Shown: positions 8,146-16,730 of the stretch, in pieces
Layout of the letters: each line of letters begins with the position of its first letter
Position numbering within the stretch: position 1 is the stretch's first letter
Source: Dietzia natronolimnaea
GTDB lineage: Bacteria; Actinomycetota; Actinomycetes; Mycobacteriales; Mycobacteriaceae
Strand: one strand, 5' to 3'
Length of the DNA stretch: 64,000 nucleotides
NCBI RefSeq assembly: GCF_039525805.1
Contig: NZ_BAAAHZ010000009.1
Notes under the pieces: model-generated
The model's input: only the letters and a program-made list of their open reading frames with translations
Databases searched by the model: none
What the model was told of the DNA's origin: nothing
Made by a program: the position numbers and the translations under genes

Positions 8146-8238
8146 GTTCTCGTGGGGTCGGGCGTCCGTTCAGGTCGCCGACCGGACCGCGTACCGTGGG
8201 ATCGCGGTCACCAGAATGCGGTGATCAGGTGGCGGTGA

Positions 8239-8487
8239 TCAGACCGCGGTGCGGGTGCGGGCGCGGCGACGCTTGAGCGCGCGACGCTCGTCCTCGCTCA
8301 TGCCGCCCCAGACGCCCGCGTCCTGGCCGGACTCGAGGGCCCAGGCCAGGCACTCGGAGGTGACGGGGCAACGGTTACAGACGATCTTCGCCTCGGCAAT
8401 CTGCGCGAGGGCGGGTCCGGAATTGCCGACGGGGAAGAACAGCTCGGGATCCTCGTCGCGGCAGATGGCCTTGTGGCGCCAGTCCAT
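8239..8487 (-). CDS. whiB1: Iron-sulfur transcription factor WhiB1
   Basis: An 82-residue WhiB protein. Cys9, Cys37, Cys40 and Cys46 bind a nitric-oxide-sensitive 4Fe-4S cluster. The G(V/I)WGG turn is present as GVWGG, followed by a basic C-terminus RRALKRRRARTRT for DNA contact. WhiB1 is essential in M. tuberculosis and binds the main sigma factor. AAGGAG precedes the ATG. It has a long upstream region (8488-8879). Confidence 0.95.
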   Translation of the reverse strand: MDWRHKAICRDEDPELFFPVGNSGPALAQIAEAKIVCNRCPVTSECLAWALESGQDAGVWGGMSEDERRALKRRRARTRTAV

Positions 8488-8879
8488 GGGAACTCCTTAC
8501 GGTTACGAGACCGTTATCGGGTCAACCGGACACGGGACGACGCCGCCGACGCGCCGATCTGCGAGGATCGGCACGCGGACGTACGCGCTGTGTCACATCC
8601 GGTGATGTGGTGGGGGTGTACCCGTTCCGAGGGCTCGCTCCGTGAGGAGGAGCTCCCGGTTAAGGCAAGGCAAACAATGTGCGTCTGCGCTGTTACGAAT
8701 GATCGTGCCACGATTCCATGACAAGTCAACCCTCTCCCGCCGCGATGTGGCAAAGGTCACCCCGGTTGTCAAATCGAACCGAAATCGCACGCCAGAGGCT
8801 GTAATGGGTTAATCGGAGTCCAGTCCGCAAGGGTGGTGCGGGCCCGGCCGTCACCGCGACATACCCTGTGGAGGTGAAC
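8488..8879. promoter_or_regulatory. 392-base intergenic region upstream of whiB1
   Basis: No convincing gene is present. On the whiB1 strand there is a TTGACC element about 35 bases before the start. A hairpin GCCGATC/GATCGGC lies at 8553-8572. An exact inverted repeat CACATC-CGGT-GATGTG lies at 8594-8609, overlapping TCAC-N5-GTGA. The 8660-8810 stretch is more AT-rich than its surroundings. At the right edge TACCCT (8862-8867) is a candidate -10 for the next gene. I do not find the GTGA-N6-TCAC CRP site known for mycobacterial whiB1. Confidence 0.5.
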
Positions 8880-9311
8880 GTGAGCCGACCTGACGACCAC
8901 CGCCCGCCGCCGGATCGCCTCGATCCCCGCACCGCGATCCCCACGCCCGTGCGCCTGGCCGGGTGGATCTCCTCCGCGCAGGGCCTCATCGGCGTCGGGG
9001 TGGCCGTGGCCCTCGCCATCCGGGCGGCCGGAGGCCATCGCGAGGAGACCGTCGTCATCAGTGGCTACGGCACCGCGGTGTGGTTCGCGATCCTCGGGGG
9101 CGGCCTTCTCGCTGCCGGTGTGGGCCTGTTGCGGGGTCGACGGTGGGGCCGTGGACTCGTGGTGATCGCGGAGTTGTTGTTGCTGTTCGTGGCCTGGTAC
9201 GTGGGGGTGGGATCGGACCAGTACCTCGCCGGTCTGATCCTCGCCGTGGTCTGCGCTGTCGCCCTGGTGTCGCTGTTCCGCAGGGACGCGATCGAGTGGT
9301 ACGCCGTCTGA
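8880..9311 (+). CDS. Four-helix membrane protein (Rv3217c-like)
   Basis: A 143-residue integral membrane protein, the same length as Rv3217c. About four hydrophobic helices follow a proline-rich N-terminus: near residues 25-47, 60-80, 85-105 and 108-128. Function unknown. GTG 8880 has GGAGGTGA at ideal spacing. However, TACCCT at 8862-8867 lies six bases before GTG 8874, so a leaderless start two codons earlier is possible. It converges with the PQQ-type gene. Confidence 0.8.
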   Translation: MSRPDDHRPPPDRLDPRTAIPTPVRLAGWISSAQGLIGVGVAVALAIRAAGGHREETVVISGYGTAVWFAILGGGLLAAGVGLLRGRRWGRGLVVIAELLLLFVAWYVGVGSDQYLAGLILAVVCAVALVSLFRRDAIEWYAV

Positions 9312-9351
9312 CCCTGCCGGCGCGCACGGCTCCCTTATCCACCCCGAGGGG

Positions 9352-10644
9352 TCAGGCGACGAGCTTGTACGCGCGGATCTCTCCCGCATGGCGTTCGTAC
9401 AGGATGTCGCCGATCTGGGCGAGCCCCGTCACGCCCGGTCCCGGTGCCGCCTGCCCGGCCAGGCGACGGACCTCGCGCCCGGTGTCGTGGTCCAGGAGCG
9501 CGAGCCCGTCGGCGACCGGCACGAGCACCCACTCGCCCGTCGCATGGGCCGCGGGGTCGGCGGACCAGCCCCCGGTCAGTCCGGGGCCCGTCGACCCGCC
9601 CAGGGTCCACGAGTATCTCCCGGACGGCCCGTCGAAGGCGTGCGTGGAACGTCCGTCGAACCATCTCACCTGAGCGCTGTCGCCCGAGACGGACTCGTGC
9701 GAGGGCGGCACGGCCGGCTCACCCTCCAGAGCGAGCACGGTCGTGTGTTCGGTGGGGGAGGTGAACCACTCGACGGTCCAGTCGGGGCCCTGGTTCCGGA
9801 GCGCCAGGACCCCCTGCTCGGTCACCTCGATGATCCACAGACCGTCGGCACCGGTCGGGTCCGAGGCGATCTCCTCGGGGGCGCGATTGTCCTCGGGGAC
9901 GGTCTTCGAGATCGTCAACCTGACGGAGTCCTCCCCGGGGCAGCGCTCCGTCACGGCGAAGCGCTCGTCGGTGAGATCCGCGGTCACGAGGGTGCACCCG
10001 GTGCGGGGTTGCATCCCGGCCTCCTGCGGAGCCTCCACGGCCCCGTACTCGACCGTCCGGACCAGGTCGTCGCGCCAGATCTCGAGGCGGTCCGGGCTGA
10101 ACGCCAGGACGTGCTTCCACGAGCCGGTGAGTTCCATCGAGTCCGGATACACACTCTGTCTGGTGCTCGCGTACTCCTGCCGGGTCGGGTCGAGGGACGT
10201 CACGTCACTGCACCCGGAGGCGCCGTCGAACGCGGCGACGAGTCGATCGGCGTAGAACGCTCCGGCACAGAACCGCCCCGCGTGCGTGTAGGACCAGCTC
10301 TCCTCCCCGGAACCCGCGTCCCGGCCGACCAGCACCCCGCCCGGGGAGACGGTGACGAGGTTGCCCTTGGTGGTGAGCGGGGGGCCGGTCCCGGCGGAGC
10401 CGTGCGTCCAGAGCGGTTGGAGCGACGTGGGGGGATCGGTGGCCGGGCCGTACTCGGGCTGCTCCGCGTCCGCGGCACGCAGCTCCGACCCGGTCGCGCT
10501 CCCGGACAGCATCACGGCGACCGCCGCCAGCACCATGACGACGGCGATCACCGCGGCGGTGACCAGATCTCGTCGCGTCCGGCGTTCGGGGGGGACGTCG
10601 ACGAACGGCAGACGGCGTCCGGACCCGCTCCTGAGTGTGCGCAC
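9352..10644 (-). CDS. Membrane-anchored PQQ/beta-propeller-like protein (Rv3212-like)
   Basis: A 430-residue protein with one N-terminal transmembrane helix (about 30-52, TAAVIAVVMVLAAVAVML). A large outer domain with repeated PQQ-type blades follows, for example GGVLVGRDAGSGEESWSY and GLALLDHDTGREVRRL. It probably sits on the outer face of the membrane as a scaffold; no enzyme motif is seen. It lies just after rhlE on the same strand, as Rv3212 follows Rv3211. GTG 10644 has TGGAAGG upstream. Confidence 0.85.
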   Translation of the reverse strand: MRTLRSGSGRRLPFVDVPPERRTRRDLVTAAVIAVVMVLAAVAVMLSGSATGSELRAADAEQPEYGPATDPPTSLQPLWTHGSAGTGPPLTTKGNLVTVSPGGVLVGRDAGSGEESWSYTHAGRFCAGAFYADRLVAAFDGASGCSDVTSLDPTRQEYASTRQSVYPDSMELTGSWKHVLAFSPDRLEIWRDDLVRTVEYGAVEAPQEAGMQPRTGCTLVTADLTDERFAVTERCPGEDSVRLTISKTVPEDNRAPEEIASDPTGADGLWIIEVTEQGVLALRNQGPDWTVEWFTSPTEHTTVLALEGEPAVPPSHESVSGDSAQVRWFDGRSTHAFDGPSGRYSWTLGGSTGPGLTGGWSADPAAHATGEWVLVPVADGLALLDHDTGREVRRLAGQAAPGPGVTGLAQIGDILYERHAGEIRAYKLVA

Positions 10645-10670
10645 GTGCCTTCCAGGGGGTGGGGGTCGGG

Positions 10671-12251
10671 TCAGTCCCGACCGGTGGAGTCGGACGACGA
10701 CGAGGGGCGCCGCCGCCGACGCCGACGCCGCGGGGCGCCGTCGGCGGAAGGCGCCCCACCCGCGCCCGCGTCCCCGCCCGGGGCGGCGTCGGAGGCCGCG
10801 GTGGTGGCGTCCGGGGTGGGGGGCCGCGTGCCGGGGGAGGCGTCCGGGGTGCGGGTGCGACGGCGGGGAGCGCCGGATCCGCGTCCGGATCCCCGGGCCT
10901 CGCGATCGGCCGGTCGCCGGCCTGAGCCGGTCCCGGTCGCGGCCCCGACCCGGCCCCCCGCGCCCTCGGGGATGCCGAGCTCGGCGCGCAGATGGGGGGA
11001 GGTCGAATAGGTCTCGGCGGGCTCGCCGTGCCCCAGGCCGAGCGCCTTGTCGATGAGTCCCCAGCGGGGCAGGTCGTCCCAGTCCACGAGTGTGACGGCG
11101 ACGCCCTTGCGGCCGGCCCGACCGGTGCGGCCGATCCGGTGGACGTAGGTCTTCTCGTCCTCGGGGCACTGGTAGTTGATGACGTGGGTCACGTCGTCGA
11201 CGTCGATTCCGCGCGCCGCGACATCGGTCGCCACGAGGACGTCGACGTCCCCGGTGCGGAACGCCTTGAGCGACTTCTCGCGAGCGCCCTGGCCCAGGTC
11301 GCCGTGGATCGCCCCCACGCGGAAGCCCCGTTCGGCCAGGTCGTCGGCGAGCTTCTGGGCCGTGCGCTTGGTGCGGCAGAAGATCATCGTGGCGCCGCGT
11401 CCGTCCGCCTGCAGGATCCGTGAGACCACCTCGGGCTTGTCCATGGAGTGCGCCCGGTAGACGAACTGGGTGGTGTTCTCGTGCGTGGCGCCGGAGTCGG
11501 CGGCCTCCGCCCGGATGTGCGTGGGCTTGGTGAGGAACGTCCGCGCCAGGGTGATGATCGGTCCCGGCATGGTGGCCGAGAAGAGCATGGTCTGCCGTTG
11601 CTCCGGGACCATCCGGAGCAGCTTCTCGATGTCCGGCAGGAAGCCCAGGTCGAGCATCTCGTCGGCCTCGTCGAGGACCAGCACCTCGACCTTGCCGAGC
11701 ACCAGCTTCGACTGGTTGGCCAGGTCGAGCAGACGGCCGGGGGTTCCCACCACCACGTCGACGCCCTTCTCCAGGGCGTCGGTCTGCTGCTCGTAGGGGG
11801 TTCCGCCGTAGATGGCCAGCACCTTGAGCGGCCGGGTTCCCGACCCGCCGGGGGCGGTGAGACCGGTGGCGGCGATCTTGAGGTCCTGGGTGACCTGGAC
11901 GCACAGCTCGCGGGTGGGAACGATGATGAGGGCCCGTGGCGTGCCGTCGAGCTCGCGGGTCACCTCGCCCGTCGAGATGCGGTGCAGGAGGGGGACGCCG
12001 AAGCCGTAGGTCTTGCCCATCCCCGTACGGGCCTGGCCGATGAGGTCGGACCCCGCCAGCGCCAGTGGGAGGGTGAGTTCCTGGATGGCGAAGGTGTGGG
12101 TGATGCCGCGCTCACCGAGCGCGGTGACGATCTCGGGGCGGACGCCGAGTTCGGCGAAGCTGGGGGAGGAGTCGGAGGACGGGGCGTCGACGACCGCGGT
12201 CGTCGTGGCCATGCCGTCGACGTCGCTGGTGGTCACATCTGTAGTGGACAG
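10671..12251 (-). CDS. rhlE: DEAD-box RNA helicase RhlE
   Basis: A 526-residue ATP-dependent RNA helicase (Rv3211 is 527). Motifs in order: the Q motif region FAIQELTLPLAL, ARTGMGKT, PTREL, DEAD within LDEADEM, SAT, and HRIGRTGRAG. The last 120 residues are a disordered Gly/Pro/Arg-rich tail ending in a run of arginines, as in RNA-binding helicase tails. The start is unusual: AAAGG stands seven bases before a CTG (12251, LSTTDV). ATG 12329 and the internal ATG of MATTTAVV are alternatives. Confidence 0.92.
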   Translation of the reverse strand: MSTTDVTTSDVDGMATTTAVVDAPSSDSSPSFAELGVRPEIVTALGERGITHTFAIQELTLPLALAGSDLIGQARTGMGKTYGFGVPLLHRISTGEVTRELDGTPRALIIVPTRELCVQVTQDLKIAATGLTAPGGSGTRPLKVLAIYGGTPYEQQTDALEKGVDVVVGTPGRLLDLANQSKLVLGKVEVLVLDEADEMLDLGFLPDIEKLLRMVPEQRQTMLFSATMPGPIITLARTFLTKPTHIRAEAADSGATHENTTQFVYRAHSMDKPEVVSRILQADGRGATMIFCRTKRTAQKLADDLAERGFRVGAIHGDLGQGAREKSLKAFRTGDVDVLVATDVAARGIDVDDVTHVINYQCPEDEKTYVHRIGRTGRAGRKGVAVTLVDWDDLPRWGLIDKALGLGHGEPAETYSTSPHLRAELGIPEGAGGRVGAATGTGSGRRPADREARGSGRGSGAPRRRTRTPDASPGTRPPTPDATTAASDAAPGGDAGAGGAPSADGAPRRRRRRRRPSSSSDSTGRD

Positions 12252-12500
12252 GGCGGTGCCTTTCTCGTCTCGCGCGCGGGAGGACGGGCCTTCCGATGGA
12301 CGGCCTCGGCGAGCGGGGCGCGCGCACATTTCCACGCGGATCCTCGGTGCGGGGTCCGACCAGCGGACCGGGCGCGGGTGTGATCCACGTGGGTCCACCC
12401 TATCCCGTGACGCCGCGGGACACCGGGTCCGGGCTAGCCTGGGTCCCACGTATCACCGACGACGGCGAGACATGCGCCGACGATGAGAAGGGCAGGCACC

Positions 12501-12728
12501 GTGGAGGTCAAGATCGGCATCGCCGACAGCAATCGCGAACTCGTGTTCAAGACCGGGATGAACCCGGAGGACGTGCACGCCCGCGTGGAGGCCGCTCTCA
12601 CCGCGGAGAGCAAGGCAGTGTTGGAGCTGGACGACGAGAAGGGTCGGCGCTATCTCGTGTCGACCGACCGGGTCGCCTACGTCGAGATCGGTGAGTCGGC
12701 GCGGCGCGCGGTCGGGTTCCTCTCCTAG
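12501..12728 (+). CDS. DUF3107 protein (Rv3208A/TB9.4-like)
   Basis: A 75-residue protein that begins VEVKIGIADSNRELVF and ends RRAVGFLS, closely like Rv3208A. Function unknown; the family is restricted to actinobacteria. GTG 12501 is chosen because homologues start MEVKIG and AGAAGGG lies upstream. Its stop overlaps the stop of the convergent TetR gene by four bases. Confidence 0.9.
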   Translation: MEVKIGIADSNRELVFKTGMNPEDVHARVEAALTAESKAVLELDDEKGRRYLVSTDRVAYVEIGESARRAVGFLS

Positions 12729-13384
12729 GCGTCCGGGGCGGGCCGGTCCCCGCCCTGACGAGGGATCTTCGACAGTCCGCCCCAGCACAGGGTGACGGTC
12801 GTGGAGACGGCGTCGGCGCGGGAGATCGGTCGGCCCGCGTCGAGCCAGTGGCCGGCGCTGACCCGGCTCGCACCCACGAGGCCCACCGCGAGCAGACGCG
12901 ACCGGTGCGCGTCGAGCCCGGAATCGCCCCTGACCAGGTCGTGTACGGCGTCGATGCAGCCGTCGGTGGCGCGGTCGAGCTCGCGCCGGACCTCCTCGTC
13001 GCCGGACTCGGAGGTGAACACCAGCCGGAAGCCGCGGGTGTCGGAATCGGCGTACGCGAAGAACGTGTCGACCGCCGCCTCGACGCGACGCCGGTTGTCC
13101 GAGGTCGAGTCCAGCGCCGCCCGGATGCGGCCGAGGAGCTCGTCCACGTGATGCCGCAGCACCTCGATGTACAGGTCGCGCTTGGAATCGAAGTGCTGGT
13201 ACAGCACCGGTTTGGAGACCCCGGCCAGGACGGCGATGTCGTCCATCCCGGAGGCGTGGAAACCCTGGTCCACGAACACGGTCCCCGCCGCGTCGAGGAG
13301 CTGGCGTCGTCGGGCTCCTCGGGGCAGCCGGGTCGCCCTGGCGCGCCCCGGAGCCGTCGGGGACGGTCCGCCCGGGCTTGTCAT
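12725..13384 (-). CDS. TetR-family regulator (Rv3208-like)
   Basis: A 219-residue TetR regulator. The helix-turn-helix is near residues 40-62 (MDDIAVLAGVSKPVLYQHF); the C-terminal half should bind an unknown ligand. It corresponds to Rv3208. AGGAGCC precedes the ATG. Its own promoter has TATTGT at 13437-13442 (minus strand) beside a 10 bp palindrome at 13445, which may be its operator. It is divergent from the DUF3152 gene. Confidence 0.9.
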   Translation of the reverse strand: MTSPGGPSPTAPGRARATRLPRGARRRQLLDAAGTVFVDQGFHASGMDDIAVLAGVSKPVLYQHFDSKRDLYIEVLRHHVDELLGRIRAALDSTSDNRRRVEAAVDTFFAYADSDTRGFRLVFTSESGDEEVRRELDRATDGCIDAVHDLVRGDSGLDAHRSRLLAVGLVGASRVSAGHWLDAGRPISRADAVSTTVTLCWGGLSKIPRQGGDRPAPDA

Positions 13385-13444
13385 CGTCTGGCTCCTGTCC
13401 TCCCGGACGTCGGGTCGACGGTCGACCGGGCCAGACGGACAATA

Positions 13445-13454
13445 CCCGTACGGG
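13445..13454. promoter_or_regulatory. CCCGTACGGG palindrome in TetR/DUF3152 divergent promoter
   Basis: A perfect 10 bp palindrome beside a minus-strand TATTGT (-10) element. It lies about 60 bases before the TetR start and 90 before DUF3152. It is a candidate autoregulatory operator. It is short, so chance is possible in such GC-rich DNA. Confidence 0.35.
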
Positions 13455-13543
13455 CGGAGTGCCGGAGAAGGCGACCACCTCGGGATGTGGGATCGTGGAG
13501 ACCTTGACTCGAGCCTGACCGGAGCGGACGTGGAGGTGTGCGG

Positions 13544-14587
13544 ATGAGCGACGGCCGTCGCCGGACGTCGGACGGTGTCGACGCCGGGTCCACCTCGCGG
13601 GCTGACGCTCCGGCACACCGCGGGGACCGCTCTCCGTACTACCCTCCCCACGGTGAGCCGCTGCGGGCCCCGTGGGATCCGGCGGAGGAGACGACCCCCG
13701 GTCGTCGTCGCTCGGTCCCCGGCGCCAGGGACCACCTGCGCAAGCAGAGCCCCGTCGGTCGGTTCTTCACCACGTGGGGCTGGCGGGCGTACGCGATCCC
13801 GGTGCTGGTCGTGCTCACGGCACTCGTGATAGCCGACTCCGTGACGGGTACCGGGGCGGGCGACGGCGCGGCCGTCGGCGAGGCGGAGGAGACGCCGGCG
13901 CTCATGGGGGAGCCACCCCGGGGTGAGGTGCCCCCGAGCGGGGAGCTGCCGGACGGTGGACCGTTCGCCGAGGCCGGCGAGGGTCGGTTCCGGATCGTGC
14001 CCGGGGGCACGGACCGTGTCGGGCGTCCCGACGCCGAGCAGTTCACCTACACCGTCGAGGTCGAGGAGGGCGTCGACACGACGGACTTCGGTGGCGACGA
14101 CTCGGTGGCCCGGATGGTGGATGCGACGTTGGCCAATCCCAAGAGCTGGACGGCGGACGGGGCCGTGGCGTTCCGGCGCACGGCCCGGGACGAGCCCGCG
14201 TTCCGGGTGACACTCGCCAGTCCCCTCACGGTCCGCGAGAACTGCGGATACGAGATCGAGCTCGAGACCAGCTGCTACAACCCGTCCACCGAGAGGGTCT
14301 ACCTCAACCTGGCCCGGTGGATCCGTGGTGCGCGGTCCTTCCAGGGGGACATCGGGTCCTACCGTCAGTACCTCGTCAACCACGAGGTCGGCCACGCGAT
14401 CGGCTACCCGGATCACGAGCCGTGCCCCGCGGACGGAGCGCTCGCGCCGATCATGATGCAACAGACCCTCGGGGTCGCCAACAACGAGATCTTCCTGCTC
14501 GACAACGAGGGTGTGGTCCCGGACAACGACGACACCTGCCTGTACAACGCGTGGCCGTTCCCCGACGGCCCGCCGGTGGCCCGGTGA
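13544..14587 (+). CDS. DUF3152 membrane-anchored protein with metalloprotease motif
   Basis: A 347-residue protein (Rv3207c-like). A proline-rich cytoplasmic N-terminus is followed by one helix (about 83-103, AIPVLVVLTALVIADSV). The extracytoplasmic DUF3152 domain contains HEVGHAIG followed by a downstream histidine in DHEPC. This resembles a zincin HExxH (here HEVGH). Cysteine pairs suggest disulfides. ATG 13544 has GGAGG seven bases upstream. The first gene of a run of overlapping genes with moeZ; substrate unknown. Confidence 0.85.
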   Translation: MSDGRRRTSDGVDAGSTSRADAPAHRGDRSPYYPPHGEPLRAPWDPAEETTPGRRRSVPGARDHLRKQSPVGRFFTTWGWRAYAIPVLVVLTALVIADSVTGTGAGDGAAVGEAEETPALMGEPPRGEVPPSGELPDGGPFAEAGEGRFRIVPGGTDRVGRPDAEQFTYTVEVEEGVDTTDFGGDDSVARMVDATLANPKSWTADGAVAFRRTARDEPAFRVTLASPLTVRENCGYEIELETSCYNPSTERVYLNLARWIRGARSFQGDIGSYRQYLVNHEVGHAIGYPDHEPCPADGALAPIMMQQTLGVANNEIFLLDNEGVVPDNDDTCLYNAWPFPDGPPVAR

Positions 14588-15810
14588 ACCCCGTGACCGG
14601 CGGGGTGTCCGGGGCGCTCCCCCCTCTCGTGGATCCGGTGCCGCAGCTCTCGGCGGAGGAGCGCGCGCGCTACTCCCGGCATCTCCTGCTCGGGGCCATC
14701 GGTGACGAGGGGCAGCGTCGCCTGCGCGCCGCGTCGGTGTTCGTGGTGGGCGCGGGGGGACTGGGCGCGCCGGTCCTGATGTACCTCGCCGCGGCGGGTG
14801 TCGGGCGGATCACCGTGATCGACGACGACGAGGTGGACCTCGGCAACCTGCAACGGCAGGTGATCCACTCCGTACCGGCCATCGGCCGCCCGAAGGTCGA
14901 GTCGGCCCGGGATCGACTGGCCGAGTTGGCACCCGGGGTCAGGGTCGAGGCGGTCCACGCCCGTCTCGACGCGGTGAACATCGACGCCCTCCTCGAGGGT
15001 CACGATCTGGTGATGGACGGAAGCGACAACTTCGCCACCCGGTACCTCGTCTCCGACGCCTGCGAGATCGCCGGGATCCCGGTCGTCTGGGGGACCATCG
15101 ACCGCTTCCGGGCGCAGCTCGCCGTCTTCTGGTCGCGACCGCCCGCGCCCGTCGACCCCGTCACCCTCCGCGACCTCTACCCGGCCCCGCCGCCGCCCGG
15201 TTCCGTTCCGAGCTGCGCCGAGGCCGGCGTCGTGGGCGCACTGTGCGGAACGGTCGGGTCGATGATGGTGATGGAGGCGGTCAAGCTGATCACCGGGGCC
15301 GGCCGGCCACTGCTCGGCCGGCTCGTGTTGATGGACCTCCTCGAGACCACCCACCGGACCGTGACCATCCGGCCGGACCCGTCCCGTGCCCCGGTGACGT
15401 CCCTGCCGGAGGGCACCGACGAGACCTGCGCGGTCCGACCGGCCGACCTGGACGACGTCCCCACCGTCTCGGCCGCGGACCTCGCCGCGGAACTGGCGGA
15501 CGCGGGATCGTCCGGGTCCGTCGCGCCCGTCCTGGTCGACGTCCGCGGTGCCGGGGAGCGGGCCGTCGCGATGATCGACCCCTCCGTCTGGGTTCCGCTG
15601 GACTCGGTCGCCGAGGTGGCCACCGACCCGACCGGGGTCCTCGGGCGCGCCGCGGCCCGGGGGCCGATCGTCGTGTACTGCAAGTCGGGGATGCGCTCGG
15701 CGCGGGCGGCGGCGATGCTGACCGGGGCGGGTTTCGCCGGCGTGCGGTCGCTGGAGGGCGGTATCGAGGCCTGGACCCGCGACGTCGACCCGTCCCTGCC
15801 CGGGTACTGA
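14584..15810 (+). CDS. moeZ: MoeZ: E1-like adenylyltransferase/sulfurtransferase
   Basis: A 408-residue fusion that adenylates and then sulfurates the C-terminus of sulfur-carrier proteins (MoaD, CysO, ThiS types). The N-terminal ThiF/MoeB domain has GAGGLGAPVLMYLAAAGVG and the DGSDNFATRY segment. The C-terminal rhodanese domain (from about residue 300) has the active cysteine in VYCKSGMRS. It corresponds to Rv3206c. GTG 14584 overlaps the DUF3152 stop (GTGA). GTG 14593 is a second in-frame start. Confidence 0.93.
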   Translation: MNPVTGGVSGALPPLVDPVPQLSAEERARYSRHLLLGAIGDEGQRRLRAASVFVVGAGGLGAPVLMYLAAAGVGRITVIDDDEVDLGNLQRQVIHSVPAIGRPKVESARDRLAELAPGVRVEAVHARLDAVNIDALLEGHDLVMDGSDNFATRYLVSDACEIAGIPVVWGTIDRFRAQLAVFWSRPPAPVDPVTLRDLYPAPPPPGSVPSCAEAGVVGALCGTVGSMMVMEAVKLITGAGRPLLGRLVLMDLLETTHRTVTIRPDPSRAPVTSLPEGTDETCAVRPADLDDVPTVSAADLAAELADAGSSGSVAPVLVDVRGAGERAVAMIDPSVWVPLDSVAEVATDPTGVLGRAAARGPIVVYCKSGMRSARAAAMLTGAGFAGVRSLEGGIEAWTRDVDPSLPGY

Positions 15811-15827
15811 CCCGTGGGGTGGGTACG

Positions 15828-16730
15828 GTGAACGACGTGAACGACGTGACCGTCCCCGACCACGTCCGCGGCGCCTTCGGCGTGGTGGGCGGCACGGCCG
15901 TACCCGTGGTCGCCGGGTCCGGGACGGGCTGGCTCGTCGCCTCGCCGGGGTCCTCCGTGGTCTTCCGTCCGGTCGCGGACACGGCCCTGGCCAACTGGTC
16001 CGCCCGCGTGCGGGAGGAACTCGACGTCACCGGTCTCCGCGTGGCCCTGCCGGTGCGGTCGACCGACGGCAGGCACGTGGTCAGCGGGTGGCGGGCAGAT
16101 CGAGCGGTGTCCGGACGCCCCGAGGCCCGCGCCGACGAGACCATCGCCTGGTCGGCGAGGATCAACGCCGCTCTGGCCGGTGTCGACCGGCCCCGTCTGA
16201 CCCGGCGCCCGGCCGCCCGCCCGTGGACGGAGACCGATCTGTTCGCGATCGCCGAGGCGGCGGCCTGGGACGGGGACCCCGAACTCGACCTCGGACCCGG
16301 CATGGAGGACAGCGGCACCCCCTTCGCCACCCACCGCGCGGCCGCGCTGCTCGGGGCGACGGGGCTCATCCGGCTCCGCCGACCGGTCGCCGCGGTGGCG
16401 GGTACCGGGGTGGTGCACGGCGATCTCGCGCGGGGCCTGCTGTTCGACGCGTCGGACGAACCCGCGCTGACGGACGTCGTCCCCTACGCCCGCCCCGCCT
16501 CGTGGTCGGCGGCGGTCGTCGCGATCGACCACCTCTCGTGGGGGACCGTCGACAGCGGGGTGCTCGCGCGGTGGCGCCACCTCGACGAGTGGCGCCAGAT
16601 GGTGTTGCGCGCGGCGGTGTTCCGGCTGGCGGTGCACGCGCTGCACCCCGGATCCCGACCGGCGGCGATGGACGGGTTGCAGGCCATGGCCCGGACCGTC
16701 GAGGAGTTCATCGGCGACCCGGACTCGTGA
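15828..16730 (+). CDS. TIGR02569 family protein (Rv3205c-like)
   Basis: A 300-residue protein of an actinobacterial family of unknown function. The middle segment GVVHGDLARGLLFD resembles the catalytic loop of aminoglycoside phosphotransferase-like kinases, but the following DFG-type metal motif is not obvious. Three in-frame GTGs (15828, 15837, 15846) are close together; the first is used. It overlaps the next gene by four bases, so it belongs to the DUF3152-moeZ-MFS run. Confidence 0.85.
   Translation: MNDVNDVTVPDHVRGAFGVVGGTAVPVVAGSGTGWLVASPGSSVVFRPVADTALANWSARVREELDVTGLRVALPVRSTDGRHVVSGWRADRAVSGRPEARADETIAWSARINAALAGVDRPRLTRRPAARPWTETDLFAIAEAAAWDGDPELDLGPGMEDSGTPFATHRAAALLGATGLIRLRRPVAAVAGTGVVHGDLARGLLFDASDEPALTDVVPYARPASWSAAVVAIDHLSWGTVDSGVLARWRHLDEWRQMVLRAAVFRLAVHALHPGSRPAAMDGLQAMARTVEEFIGDPDS

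Noticed and set aside
8580..8620. A CRP/GlxR site in the whiB1 promoter
   Set aside because: The symmetry here is TCAC-N5-GTGA and CACATC-N4-GATGTG, not the GTGA-N6-TCAC consensus.
9352..11904. An 850-residue minus-strand open frame
   Set aside because: Its 5' two thirds is the rhlE region read in the wrong frame. Only the part from 10644 down is a real gene (the PQQ-type protein).
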